Shown: in pieces, positions 18,642 through 28,720 of the stretch | Layout: every line of letters begins with the position of its first letter | Position numbering within the stretch: position 1 is the first letter of the stretch | NCBI GenBank assembly: GCA_022571255.1 | Contig: JACZYD010000015.1 | Coordinates: forward strand, 1-38,644 | Direction: 5' to 3' | Length of the DNA: 38,644 nucleotides | Source: Bacteroidota bacterium | GTDB lineage: Bacteria; Bacteroidota; Rhodothermia; Rhodothermales; UBA10348 | Notes under the pieces: model-generated | What the model was told of the DNA's origin: nothing | Databases searched by the model: none | The model's input: only the letters and a program-made list of their open reading frames with translations | Position numbers and translations under genes: made by a program

Positions 18642-21600
18642 TCAAGACCCGGAATCGACTCCAAAACTTCTCATTCGCATGGGTCGACCAAGCGGTGCCT
18701 GTTTCCTTGGGAATGTCACTGTGAAAACACTACCCTTACCCTTGACACTTTCTACCGAAATTGTTCCACTCATCAGACGCACCAGTCGAGATGTAATAGC
18801 CAGTCCCAGACCAAAACCTTCATGTGTTCGAGATGCCCCATCTGATTCCTGAACAAATTCCTCGAACAACTTCGGGAGAAATTCGGAGTCAATTCCAATG
18901 CCGGTATCAATGATGCGCATATGGACAAGATCTTCCTCTCCTTCAATGCAAACTGTGACACTGCCTTCCTCGGTAAACTTTATGGCATTACCAACGAGAT
19001 TGTATACGATTCTAATAAATCCAAGTACATCGAGATCCACGTAAAGGGGTTCCGTTGGACGTTCCATTGACAGAACAAGTCCCTTTCTCTTCGCAGTTGT
19101 TTGCAACCCCGATATTCCATCTCTGCACTGAAAATAGATATCGCAGGTTTCAAGATTGACGTCCATCACGCCCGAGCGCAGTTTGGCAAGATCGAGCAAC
19201 GAGTTAAGCGTCTCCATAAGACGCGTACCACTGTCCTCAATCATATCTAGAAATTCGCGATACTCGGCTCCCTCTGGGATTTCGTCCTTCAGAACCGACG
19301 TAAAGCCAAGGATCGAGGTTAGTGGAGTCCGTAGTTCGTGCGATGTCGTCGCGAGAAACTCGTCTTTAAGCTTGTTGGCCTTAATTAATCTATCGTTAGC
19401 CTCCTGAAGGACTTTATTAAATTCACGTTCCTTTTCCAAGTCCTTCGCTTGCTCTTCTGCCAATTTATGAGCTCGAACCATCAGCCAGTATTTCCCTCCC
19501 GAATAAACAAGCAAAGTTCCGAATGATGCATACATTAAGAATGCCCACCATAACAAATACCACGGGGGTAAAATCACGAAAGAATAACTTCCGATTTCAC
19601 TGATCTGACCTTCAGAATTTTTTGCTCGCGCTTGAAATGTATACGACCCTGCGTTTAACGAGCGAACTCGATATTCCGTAGTGGAAGTCCAAGGAGACCA
19701 AGTCGAATCGCTCCCGATGATAAGCCTGGTCTGATATCGTAATTCCTCTGGTGACGTGAACGATGTTGCCGCATACAGTATCGATAATTCAGACTCTTCA
19801 AATAATAACTCTGGAATGGCCGAGTCTGGTTGCCATCTTGAAATCGTGCCATCCGGACCGGCGAAATTGCCTCGAAATAAGACTTCGTCGGTCATAAACT
19901 TTGTAACTCGATTGATAAGAACATTGTACGGTCTTCGATCTCCAGTGTCCTTCTTGGCATCATATCGAACCAACACATCGCCATCATTGAACCAGATGAC
20001 ATCGTTCTCCTCAGCTAAAATGGCCATCGTACTGGCTTTCTTGAATCGCAGGGGGGCAGGTGTATAAAATTCGTACGTGCCATTTCCATTTGGGATAGCC
20101 TTTACGACGGAATCCGGAAACGCCATCCAAACATTGCCATTGTGGTCTTCGGTCAGTGCGAGAAGACTGTCCGTTTCGCCCACCTCAAACGGCCACAAGT
20201 TACGATCGAGTTCAAACCTTTGACTAGACTCAATGAAGCGATAGGGGCCTTTGACAGACAGAAAAAGAGGAGCATTACCGATTTGTTTCACATCTATTTT
20301 CGGGGTCGGTAGCCCATTAGCAATCGAGTACTTTGTTAAGGATTCAACATTGTTTCCTAATTGTCCGAGTGACAACTTTGAAACTCCCTCCGTTCGAGTC
20401 CCTAGCCAGAATTCGCCCACTTTTTCCTCGACAATAGACCAAACAGCTAAGTCAACTTCCCCAATCGCCGTTGTATAACATTCAGGACTGATTCTTACTC
20501 GATTCAACCCTTTTTTCGAACCGGACAAAAAGCTTTTTGTCAACTCCGAGCGATGAAGGACAAATGTCGGTTCACTGTCACAAGAGGATACATTATATCC
20601 AGATCCTGAAGGTTTGAGGACGGTCAGTCCTTCATCAGTACCAACAAAAATAGTTTGCCCACTAACGGTTACGTCCCAAGGTAAAGCGACACCATTTACA
20701 ACGTCAAACAGAGTAGTATTGTCTTCTGGTATTGGGATTAAGACCGGTTCGTTAAATTTTAGTAAGTCTGCTCCTGTTGATAGTAGGAGCTCATTTTCCA
20801 CCCGATAAATTCCATTAATGTGTCCGCGAATCCCGAAATTCGCTCCGTACCGGACCAACGATGCGGTCAAATCCAGGAACGCGATCCCAGAATTATTAAG
20901 AGCCAACCATAACCGTCCCGAAGAATCCATGGCTACGTTATTAATAAAGTTGTCCGGTAACCCAGATTTGCGATTAAAATTTGTTATGACCTGACCTGCG
21001 CTATTTATTAACACTACGCCTTTTCCTAAAGTACCTATTGCAAACAAATTCTCAGATATCTTTGTCCCGGTATACAATCGTAGGGGATTATCCTTTGCCC
21101 GTCCTTCCTTCTGAAATAAATCAAGTTCGCTATTGATAGGGATGAATTCATTGTTATTATAATACAGTAATCCGCGTTCTTGAGTGGCAACAAGTAGGCC
21201 TCCTGAAGCCATTTCTTCAACCATATAAACGCGAACATTTGCTAATTCTTCGCCTCCTGGGACCATCTGAAATCGATCATCCTTTAATATTTTGAACCCA
21301 TTTCCATACTCCCGTACATATAACTTCCCGCCAACAATGAAAGATGTATGAAAGCCAGAGCTCGACGCCCAAGATCGCAATCCCTCTCCATCCCAAGCGT
21401 AGATGCCGCGCTCGGCTTGAAATATAACTTCAGAATTGAGTATATGGACCGCCCATACGATACCAAACTCTTCAGATTCTGGTAGAATTCCGGATATAGG
21501 GTTCATCTCCATCCGTCCGTCTACACGACGATCAAGTCGGCCAAATTCTCGTTGGGCACCATAGAATACTCGATCAGAAGCATCTATCGCCAATGACATA

Positions 21601-21929
21601 ATTGCTCCACCCGACGTCGTTGTAGCGATCTCCCAAGTTGTCCCATTGAATATTTTGATCCCATCCTTGTCCGCTACATAAATTACACCGCGACTGTCCC
21701 TAACTATGGACCAAGTTTGGTGCTCCAATGCCGAATTTCTTGGTGAAAAATGTGTAGTAGGGATGTGTCTCCATTCAGATTGAGAAATCTGACCATTTGC
21801 CAGAGTGCTCGAAAAAAGAAAAATGACCAACGTCAAATAACCAGCAAGAGCTGATTTCTCTCTTCGCTGTTCTTCCATGCAAACTGCGTATCGCGCTCGA
21901 ACAATTAATATGAGAGGAGTAAATCGCAA
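18642..21929 (-). CDS. Sensor histidine kinase with periplasmic two-component-regulator propeller (reg_prop) and Y_Y_Y domain
   Basis: Propeller repeats (WSIVRDSRGVIYVADKDGIKIFNG, MDSSGRLWLALNNSGI); Y_Y_Y-like STTEYRVRSLNAGSYTFQARAKNSEG; one TM; HisKA FLATTSHELRTPLTSILGF; HATPase GNAIKFTEEG...DTGIGIDSEFLPKLFEEF...GFGLGLAI. Start may be 21878 (MEEQRREKS). Confidence 0.92.
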   Translation of the reverse strand: MRFTPLILIVRARYAVCMEEQRREKSALAGYLTLVIFLFSSTLANGQISQSEWRHIPTTHFSPRNSALEHQTWSIVRDSRGVIYVADKDGIKIFNGTTWEIATTTSGGAIMSLAIDASDRVFYGAQREFGRLDRRVDGRMEMNPISGILPESEEFGIVWAVHILNSEVIFQAERGIYAWDGEGLRSWASSSGFHTSFIVGGKLYVREYGNGFKILKDDRFQMVPGGEELANVRVYMVEEMASGGLLVATQERGLLYYNNNEFIPINSELDLFQKEGRAKDNPLRLYTGTKISENLFAIGTLGKGVVLINSAGQVITNFNRKSGLPDNFINNVAMDSSGRLWLALNNSGIAFLDLTASLVRYGANFGIRGHINGIYRVENELLLSTGADLLKFNEPVLIPIPEDNTTLFDVVNGVALPWDVTVSGQTIFVGTDEGLTVLKPSGSGYNVSSCDSEPTFVLHRSELTKSFLSGSKKGLNRVRISPECYTTAIGEVDLAVWSIVEEKVGEFWLGTRTEGVSKLSLGQLGNNVESLTKYSIANGLPTPKIDVKQIGNAPLFLSVKGPYRFIESSQRFELDRNLWPFEVGETDSLLALTEDHNGNVWMAFPDSVVKAIPNGNGTYEFYTPAPLRFKKASTMAILAEENDVIWFNDGDVLVRYDAKKDTGDRRPYNVLINRVTKFMTDEVLFRGNFAGPDGTISRWQPDSAIPELLFEESELSILYAATSFTSPEELRYQTRLIIGSDSTWSPWTSTTEYRVRSLNAGSYTFQARAKNSEGQISEIGSYSFVILPPWYLLWWAFLMYASFGTLLVYSGGKYWLMVRAHKLAEEQAKDLEKEREFNKVLQEANDRLIKANKLKDEFLATTSHELRTPLTSILGFTSVLKDEIPEGAEYREFLDMIEDSGTRLMETLNSLLDLAKLRSGVMDVNLETCDIYFQCRDGISGLQTTAKRKGLVLSMERPTEPLYVDLDVLGFIRIVYNLVGNAIKFTEEGSVTVCIEGEEDLVHMRIIDTGIGIDSEFLPKLFEEFVQESDGASRTHEGFGLGLAITSRLVRLMSGTISVESVKGKGSVFTVTFPRKQAPLGRPMRMRSFGVDSGS

Positions 21930-22082
21930 TCGTCGACATTACTATTGATTTTGTAAACAGTATCGTCCAATTTGACAGTGTATTTAGCCCCACGAATCTA
22001 ATGTCGTAATCATGAATCGTCTTGCGTTTACATATTCGACGTCAGGTAATAAATGGTAACACCACAAGTGGGAGGCATCTCG

Positions 22083-22331
22083 ATGAGAAAATTTGTAGTA
22101 ACCGCCTGTGTTGCTGCATTGATCGTTTTGAGCGGTTGTAGTACCGACTCCTTGGTTGGTTCTAATTCTCAGGAATCCGTTCAAGTCGGTGGCGATAATT
22201 CGCACAACATCGGTGGCGATAATTCGCACAACATCGGTGGCGATAATTCGCACAACATCGGTGGCGATAATTCGCACAACATCGGTGGCGATAATTCGCA
22301 CAACATCGGTGGCGATAATTCGCACAACTAA
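22083..22331 (+). CDS. Small lipoprotein with six tandem GGDNSHNI repeats
   Basis: MRKFVVTACVAALIVLSGCSTDSL (signal peptide with LSGC lipobox), GGGAGG RBS at ~22070, repeats to the C-terminus, terminator downstream. Confidence 0.75.
   Translation: MRKFVVTACVAALIVLSGCSTDSLVGSNSQESVQVGGDNSHNIGGDNSHNIGGDNSHNIGGDNSHNIGGDNSHNIGGDNSHN
22188..22328 (+). repeat. 24-bp perfect tandem repeat, 6 copies
   Basis: GGTGGCGATAATTCGCACAACATC beginning at 22188, 22212, 22236, 22260, 22284 and 22308; the last copy ends AAC-TAA. Confidence 0.98.
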
Positions 22332-22350
22332 TGCGACACAGCGTCAGTAG

Positions 22351-22384
22351 AAAGGGAGATCTCCGTATGAGGTCTCCCTTTTTT
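22351..22384 (+). terminator. Rho-independent terminator
   Basis: AAGGGAGA-loop-TCTCCCTT followed by TTTT. Confidence 0.85.
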
Positions 22385-22451
22385 GTTGAGCCTATCCATT
22401 GCGGCAAACACGGGTGATGCGCAAGCAGATAAAAAAATTTCAGCGGTAAGT

Positions 22452-23513
22452 TTACCAGAGTTCGATCTCTTCCAGAAGAACGGAAACGATTTCGCTTTCA
22501 TTTACCGTACGAACAATCTCTCCGTTCTTAAAGAGATGTGCGCGACCTCGGCCAAGAGAAATTCCAAGGTCGGCGCCAGCAGCTTCGCCGGGGCCATTTA
22601 CAGCACATCCCATCAATGCTACGGTGAGATCTTTATCGAAATTGCGTTTCTTGACCGCTTTCTCGACCTCTTCCACGATCGCGAAGAGATTTCCTGTCAG
22701 CCGACCGCAAGTAGGACACGCAATAATATTTACTCCAGGCCGTCCAATTCCAAGCGATTTAAGTATTTGATGCCCGGTCTCTACTTCGTGGAGCGAATCT
22801 GCGGCCAGCGATACTCGGATAGTATCTCCGATCCCATCCGCAAGTAAGGCCCCAATTCCAATCGAACTTTTTACCGTTCCTGTCGAAATCGAGCCTGACT
22901 CGGTTACCCCAAGATGGAGAGGATAGTCCGTTCTCTCTGCGAGGAGACGGTACGCCTGAATCATGAAATAGACATCCGAATGTTTCACTGAGATAATCAG
23001 GTCTTCAAACTCATGCTTTTGACAAATTTCCACATGACGCATAGCACTCTCAAAAAGTGCCTCTGGTTTGGGATATCCGTATTTATCGAGAAGGTCTTGT
23101 TCCAGAGATCCAGAATTGACTCCGATCCGGACTGGTATTCCTGACTCTTTCGCTGCCAACAATACTTCCTGCTCCCATTCTTCCTTGCCAATATTCCCAG
23201 GATTCAAGCGGACTTTTGCAACACCAACTTCAATTGCACGAAGCGCATATTGATGATTAAAATGAATGTCAGCGACTATAGGAACTGAGGATCCCGCAAC
23301 TATTTCCTCGAGCGCTTCCGCATCCTCCGGTCTCGGAACAGCCACTCGAACAATATCGGCACCCGCGGAAGCCAATCGGCCTATTTCGCTTAAACATGAT
23401 TTTACATCATGGGTCTTCGTTGTGGTCATCGATTGCACCGATATCGGAGCACCACCACCGACAACTACATCGCCTACCTTAACGGCACGTGATTCTCTTC
23501 TCTTAATTCTCAT
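22452..23513 (-). CDS. ispG: 4-hydroxy-3-methylbut-2-en-1-yl diphosphate synthase (flavodoxin)
   Basis: MRIKRRESRAVKVGDVVVGGGAPISVQSMTTTKT, VADIHFNHQYAL, RLNPGNIG, CPTCGRLTGNLF and MGCAVNGPGEA. Confidence 0.97.
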   Translation of the reverse strand: MRIKRRESRAVKVGDVVVGGGAPISVQSMTTTKTHDVKSCLSEIGRLASAGADIVRVAVPRPEDAEALEEIVAGSSVPIVADIHFNHQYALRAIEVGVAKVRLNPGNIGKEEWEQEVLLAAKESGIPVRIGVNSGSLEQDLLDKYGYPKPEALFESAMRHVEICQKHEFEDLIISVKHSDVYFMIQAYRLLAERTDYPLHLGVTESGSISTGTVKSSIGIGALLADGIGDTIRVSLAADSLHEVETGHQILKSLGIGRPGVNIIACPTCGRLTGNLFAIVEEVEKAVKKRNFDKDLTVALMGCAVNGPGEAAGADLGISLGRGRAHLFKNGEIVRTVNESEIVSVLLEEIELW

Positions 23514-23561
23514 CCCATCAGAGATTTATTATCAGCAATTGTGTAGTAACGAATCAGCACT

Positions 23562-24497
23562 CTATCGATCGTTTCCTGCTTCGTAAAGAATTCGTCTCTC
23601 TTCAGCCGAAAGGGCATCATATCCCACCTCACTTATTTTATCCAATAACTCATCGATGGTCGACTGATTCAGTTTTTTATCCGTTTCTGCATGCAGCGCC
23701 CCTTTTTTGGAATTGACCCCCATAGACGTTTCATGCATGGATTTATCGCGCCTTCCGCCTCGGGATCGCTGACCGATCCATAGATCAAGTCGGTGCATTA
23801 TGGATTGATCTCTCGATGCCCCTCGCGAATCAAATAACGGATTAGCCCACCGTGAGAGATCGTTTCCGGCCAAGAATGCCCGAGCAAAAATATAACCGGC
23901 AGATGCTCCCCCCCAATGTGCCGACACAGACGCTCCACCGGCAGAAACAAAAAGAATATCCAAAACGAGAAAGCCGACAACAACATGGCTTAAACGGACT
24001 ACTCCGATGAACATCAACGCGATACTTTTTTCAGGATTCTTGACAGCAACGGCCGTCATGATACAAAGTACCGATGCTGACGCTCCATGAACAATTCCTC
24101 CAAACACACCGATTGACGGGAATAGCCCATGGAGGAACACGGTCATTAGTGCGCCTCCGACACCCCCGATGATATATAGTGCGAAAAGTCGGGACGATCC
24201 ATAAACCTCTTCATAGTCGCGACCAATCCACATCATCCAGAGCATGTTAAACAGAATGTGGAGAAATCCGCCAAGCCCTAAACCCAGGTGAAGGAAACTA
24301 TATGTTACCAGTTGCCAGGGTTTATATAAAATATCTGGCAGATTTGGATTTAAGGCAAGAACATTATAGACAAAAAACGAAGACGCTTGAAAGTGAACAA
24401 AGACGAAATTCCACAGGAGATAGACTACAACATTCGCCAGTAAAAACCGTCGAATAGCCCGCGGTTGCAACAAATACCATTGACGTATCTTTTCCAT
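23562..24497 (-). CDS. Rhomboid family intramembrane serine protease
   Basis: HILFNMLWMMWIG, GIVHGASASVLCIMTAV (GxS) and SAHWGGASAGYIFA (catalytic His); multiple TM helices; soluble C-terminal tail. Confidence 0.9.
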   Translation of the reverse strand: MEKIRQWYLLQPRAIRRFLLANVVVYLLWNFVFVHFQASSFFVYNVLALNPNLPDILYKPWQLVTYSFLHLGLGLGGFLHILFNMLWMMWIGRDYEEVYGSSRLFALYIIGGVGGALMTVFLHGLFPSIGVFGGIVHGASASVLCIMTAVAVKNPEKSIALMFIGVVRLSHVVVGFLVLDILFVSAGGASVSAHWGGASAGYIFARAFLAGNDLSRWANPLFDSRGASRDQSIMHRLDLWIGQRSRGGRRDKSMHETSMGVNSKKGALHAETDKKLNQSTIDELLDKISEVGYDALSAEERRILYEAGNDR

Positions 24498-24535
24498 GTC
24501 TTAGAACAAGTTCGTGTCTGTCACAGCTCGAGAGA

Positions 24536-25195
24536 TTACCAGTACATTATTTCGTCCGGTTTCCAGGGTAATTTCCCTCTCCAATATTGGATGAGGAAAA
24601 AGCCGATACCCATTCCACCCAAATGTGCGAAGTTGGCCACCATTGATGGGCCACTTAACCCGGCGATCAACTCCATGACGCCATATCCGATAACAAACCA
24701 TTTTGCTTTCACGGGAAACATGAAATACAGATAGATCGGTTGATTCGGAAACATCATCCCGAACGACAACAGTATTCCAAAAACACCGCCCGAGGCTCCG
24801 ACGGTCGGGATCCACGGAGGCCCCCCGAATGTTACGACGGATTGTGCCAGCGCCGCGCCAATGACACATATAAAGTAAAACAATGCGAATCTCTTGGAGC
24901 CCCACGAGTTTTCGACCTGAACGCCAAACATCCAGAGAGCAAACATATTGAACGCAAGATGCGAAAAACTTCCGTGCAAAAAGCCGTACGAGATCAACTG
25001 CCATGGCCAGAATGGAGCGGACACTGAGCTGGATGGGCTCAAAACAGGCCATAACGCAAACCACGTCTGCAGCATAATATTCGTATCCGGAACAAGCTGA
25101 GCCAGAAATACGAGCCCGTTTAAGATCAGAAGGTTTTTGATCACGGGTGGAAAAACAGAGAATTGCATCGGGGGTTGATACGTACCGGAATTCAT
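24536..25195 (-). CDS. Rhomboid family intramembrane serine protease
   Basis: SHLAFNMFALWMFG, VGASGGVFGILLSFG and ANFAHLGGMGIGFFLIQYWRG. Confidence 0.92.
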   Translation of the reverse strand: MNSGTYQPPMQFSVFPPVIKNLLILNGLVFLAQLVPDTNIMLQTWFALWPVLSPSSSVSAPFWPWQLISYGFLHGSFSHLAFNMFALWMFGVQVENSWGSKRFALFYFICVIGAALAQSVVTFGGPPWIPTVGASGGVFGILLSFGMMFPNQPIYLYFMFPVKAKWFVIGYGVMELIAGLSGPSMVANFAHLGGMGIGFFLIQYWRGKLPWKPDEIMYW

Positions 25196-25408
25196 GAATG
25201 CTTTTTACTCGATATAATGAACGCGATTCGAGAACCAAACCAGTCCATTTTGGATCCTCAAGTATGTTCTGTATGTACACGAAAAAAGATTCTCTATAGA
25301 GAAACTCTTTATAGCGATTTAGAAAATTGGAAGTTTCGACACTACCGGTAGGGATAACGGACTGTAATTCAATCGAGATCAGGCAAAATATGTCTGTTCA
25401 ATCGGAAA

Positions 25409-26248
25409 ATGTGTCAAAACTCGGCGCGTATTAATACGATAATCACTATTCCCGGAAGTATTTCCTTTCGCCGAGCAATTCCAACACAAAGGATTCCAAC
25501 ATTGATTTTAATCTTCGCAGATTTACATCTCGGTCGATTTGACGATCAGGATGCCTCTTTGCTGACTGATATGGAAGCGTGCATCGATGGGTATTTAGGC
25601 AATCCCAGTTCGCAATTACATGAAATTATTTTTTTAGGGGACGTTTTTGATTCCTATATGGAATATCCAAACGATATTTCCATGCTTACCACACAATTTG
25701 CGAATCTTTTGAAATCCTATCAAAAACAGGGGATTACAGTCTCCTATCACGTAGGGAATCATGATCCATGGCATTCGACATTTTTTAGACGCCAATTGAA
25801 TGATAATTTGTTTTTGGCTCCCGTGAAGAGAGAGATCTACACCAAACGGGCATATTTGTCACACGGTGATGAAGTATCATCCTACACTCTTCGAGGGCGT
25901 GTGGCTCGATATTTCATGCGAAGCCCTTTCTGGTATCGATTATACACCATGATATTACCTCCGGATGTCGGTCAAAAAATTCCTGCATGGATAAGCAGAA
26001 AATATGCAGGCCTGAGTCCTCGACAGGAGACGATCGATGGTCTCAAGTACGCCGCCTTCGAAATTCTGAATACATCGGACGTCGATCTGGTATTGTTCGG
26101 ACACGCTCACCAAAGTGCTTCCGAATTAACATCGGATGGCCAATATATCAACACGGGTTCGTGGCTGTTAAATCGTTCGTACATCGAAATCAGTGAGCAG
26201 TCTGTAACGGTTCGACTTTATTCAAATCAAGAATCACTTTCTAAGTGA
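25409..26248 (+). CDS. Metallophosphoesterase, UDP-2,3-diacylglucosamine pyrophosphatase (LpxH)-like
   Basis: FADLHLGRFDD, FLGDVFDSY, HVGNHDPW, LSHGDE and FGHAHQSA. True start is probably TTG at 25502 (LILIFADLHLGR). Confidence 0.8.
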   Translation: MCQNSARINTIITIPGSISFRRAIPTQRIPTLILIFADLHLGRFDDQDASLLTDMEACIDGYLGNPSSQLHEIIFLGDVFDSYMEYPNDISMLTTQFANLLKSYQKQGITVSYHVGNHDPWHSTFFRRQLNDNLFLAPVKREIYTKRAYLSHGDEVSSYTLRGRVARYFMRSPFWYRLYTMILPPDVGQKIPAWISRKYAGLSPRQETIDGLKYAAFEILNTSDVDLVLFGHAHQSASELTSDGQYINTGSWLLNRSYIEISEQSVTVRLYSNQESLSK

Positions 26249-26342
26249 CCCGTTTTTCCTATGGATGTACACAACATTTTCGCGTAGAACTGCGTTACGT
26301 AACTGGAGCATTTATTGATGACAGGCCCTGCGACCCTACACC

Positions 26343-28700
26343 ATGCCTGATAGGCCATATTCTGACGACGAATTGGATCGATATTTAACTGATCCCGAGA
26401 GACGAATACCAGATTCTTCGGCCCCTCCCGAAAGAAAGCCGAAAACTCCCGTCGGGAAGTACTGGGCGACAAGGTCTGACGATCCCCAAAAGGTTCAAGC
26501 AGCTGTCGTCCTCTCGTATGCTGTCTCGTTAGCTTCCCTGCTTGTTCTACTTGTTGTTATTCTGTTTGCTACGCTCGTTGATGAACTTCCAACACCTACA
26601 GCGATCGAAAATCCAGAGTTTCAACTGGCGACCATTGCCTATACAGCCGATGGAAAAGAACTGGCACGATACGCTCTTCAAAATCGGTCGTGGGTCAGTT
26701 ACAATGAAATTTCCCCATGGGTCATCAAGGCCTTTGTATCTACGGAAGATCATCGTTTTTACGCCCACTGGGGAATTGACATCGTTCGGACGCTTGCTGT
26801 TCCATATCACTTGCTCCGAGGAAGACGGGATGGTGGATCCACCATCAGCCAACAACTGGCTCGCAACCTCTACAATGAGCGAATTGGAAAAGAGCGAACT
26901 GTCTCCCGAAAGTTAAAGGAAATGTTTACAGCTGTTCAACTCGAACGCCGATATACCAAGGAAGAAATTATCGAAATGTATCTGAATACAGTGGAATTCG
27001 GATACAGCACATTTGGGATTGAGGCAGCGTCTAAATCCTTTTTCGGGAAAGAGCCTATTGATCTTACTATTCTTGAATCAGCCACACTTGTTGGCACGTT
27101 AAAAGCAAGTACGTATTACAACCCCGTCAGAAATCCGGAAAATTCGCGACGTCGACGAAACGTCGTCCTCGGACAGATGGTGAAACGTGGTACTCTTCCT
27201 GCAACGTTTCTTGAAAAACATCGTGCCGACTCGGTTAAAACGAACTATCAGTCCGCAGGAATTACCCAGAGTATTGCCCCGTATTTCGCCGAACGAATTC
27301 GGAAGTGGCTTGTAAACTGGTCGAAAGACAGCGACATTGATATATACCAGGATGGTCTTGTCGTATATACGAGCTTGGATTCCAGGCTTCAGCGATATGC
27401 TGAAGCTGCTGCCGACTCAATCATGACATGCCTTCAAGACGTTGCAGCGCACGAATGGAGCCGGCCTGGCAGTACCGTCTATATCCCCTATGATGCCTGC
27501 GCCTATAAGGATCTCGAATTTGAACCATTCAGTTACCTCTGGGAGCTGAAACCCGAATTACTCGCCGAGTATATCAGGGGAACAGAGCGGTACAGACGAC
27601 TGCTGAAATCCGATTTCACTCGGAATCAGGCTGTCGACAGCCTTCTAAGACACGATTCATTTTTAGATTCGCTGAAGACTAATAAAACCCAACTCCAAGC
27701 CGGCTTCATCGCTATGGACCCGCAAACCGGATACGTGAAGGCGTGGGTAGGGGGACGCAATCTGGCGGACGATTGGTATGATCACATAGGTACCGCTCGC
27801 AGACAGCCCGGCTCAACGTTTAAACCCTTTGTGTATACGGCTGCCATCGACAACGGTTGGTCGCCTTATTACACCCTTCCAGACGATTCCGTCTACGCCA
27901 TCGACGCGGCGGGTAATGAATGGAGACCAACCAATTCGGAAGAAATGACAGGCCGGATGATGACATTGAGGGAGGGCCTTGCCCGGTCTAAAAATACGAT
28001 TACGGCGCAGCTTATTCTTGAGATCGGGGCACCCCAGGTGGCCTTTTTTGCGCGACGAATGGGAATAAAAAGCCCGTTAGTGGAAGTCCCCTCTTTGGCA
28101 TTGGGTACCAGTGAGGTCACTTTACTCGAATTGACGACCGCCTACAGCACATTCGCAAACGGTGGACTTTTATACGAACCAACATTTATTACACGAATCG
28201 AAGATAAAAATGGTAATCCGTTGTATGAAGATCGGCCGCGGCCCAAAGAAGCTCTCTCCGAAGCAACGGCTTACACAATGATTGATATGATGCGCGCGGT
28301 GATTCAGTCCGGAACAGGATCTCGGATTGGAGGGCGTGGAAGCGAATACGGCCTGGGAAAATACGACCTTGCCGGGAAGACAGGCACAACTCAAAATAGC
28401 GCAGACACGTGGTTTATGATGATGCACCCCGACTTGGTAATGGGCGCATGGGTCGGTTTTAATGATCCCCGGATATCGTTCAAATCGAGTCACTGGGGGC
28501 AGGGTGCACATACGGCACTTCATATAGTGGGACGATTTTTCACAAATGCCACGCGGGAGGAAGAAGATTACCTCCTGCCTGAGAGCCGCTTTCCACTTCC
28601 TACACTGTTCGGCGCCAATCTCGACGAAAACCCTAATCCGCCTGCCGACAGTTTATTGTATCCCGGCCGAAATAAGCGTCGCGGCCGTGTCGCATGGTAA
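26343..28700 (+). CDS. Penicillin-binding protein 1A family (transglycosylase/transpeptidase)
   Basis: STEDHRFYAHWGID..GGSTISQQLARNLYNER (GT51); RQPGSTFKPFVYTAAIDNG; SKN (LARSKNTITAQ); KTGTTQNSADTWFM. Confidence 0.95.
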   Translation: MPDRPYSDDELDRYLTDPERRIPDSSAPPERKPKTPVGKYWATRSDDPQKVQAAVVLSYAVSLASLLVLLVVILFATLVDELPTPTAIENPEFQLATIAYTADGKELARYALQNRSWVSYNEISPWVIKAFVSTEDHRFYAHWGIDIVRTLAVPYHLLRGRRDGGSTISQQLARNLYNERIGKERTVSRKLKEMFTAVQLERRYTKEEIIEMYLNTVEFGYSTFGIEAASKSFFGKEPIDLTILESATLVGTLKASTYYNPVRNPENSRRRRNVVLGQMVKRGTLPATFLEKHRADSVKTNYQSAGITQSIAPYFAERIRKWLVNWSKDSDIDIYQDGLVVYTSLDSRLQRYAEAAADSIMTCLQDVAAHEWSRPGSTVYIPYDACAYKDLEFEPFSYLWELKPELLAEYIRGTERYRRLLKSDFTRNQAVDSLLRHDSFLDSLKTNKTQLQAGFIAMDPQTGYVKAWVGGRNLADDWYDHIGTARRQPGSTFKPFVYTAAIDNGWSPYYTLPDDSVYAIDAAGNEWRPTNSEEMTGRMMTLREGLARSKNTITAQLILEIGAPQVAFFARRMGIKSPLVEVPSLALGTSEVTLLELTTAYSTFANGGLLYEPTFITRIEDKNGNPLYEDRPRPKEALSEATAYTMIDMMRAVIQSGTGSRIGGRGSEYGLGKYDLAGKTGTTQNSADTWFMMMHPDLVMGAWVGFNDPRISFKSSHWGQGAHTALHIVGRFFTNATREEEDYLLPESRFPLPTLFGANLDENPNPPADSLLYPGRNKRRGRVAW

Positions 28701-28720
28701 CCCCATTGATCCATGGATAT

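Noticed and set aside
22188-22328. Possible CRISPR array
   Set aside because: The 24-bp units are contiguous and identical with no spacers, lie in frame within a lipoprotein ORF, and no cas genes are visible.
21984-22407. Minus-strand ORFs 21984-22325 and 22162-22407 and the plus-strand alternate frame 22156-22350 with repeat peptides (RIIATDVV, YRHRCCAN, IRTTSVA)
   Set aside because: The 24-bp period is a multiple of three and stop-free in several frames. Only the 22083 frame has an RBS, lipoprotein signal and terminator.
24501-25280. 259-aa minus-strand ORF overlapping the second rhomboid
   Set aside because: Alternate reading frame of the rhomboid gene at 24536-25195, which carries the catalytic motifs.
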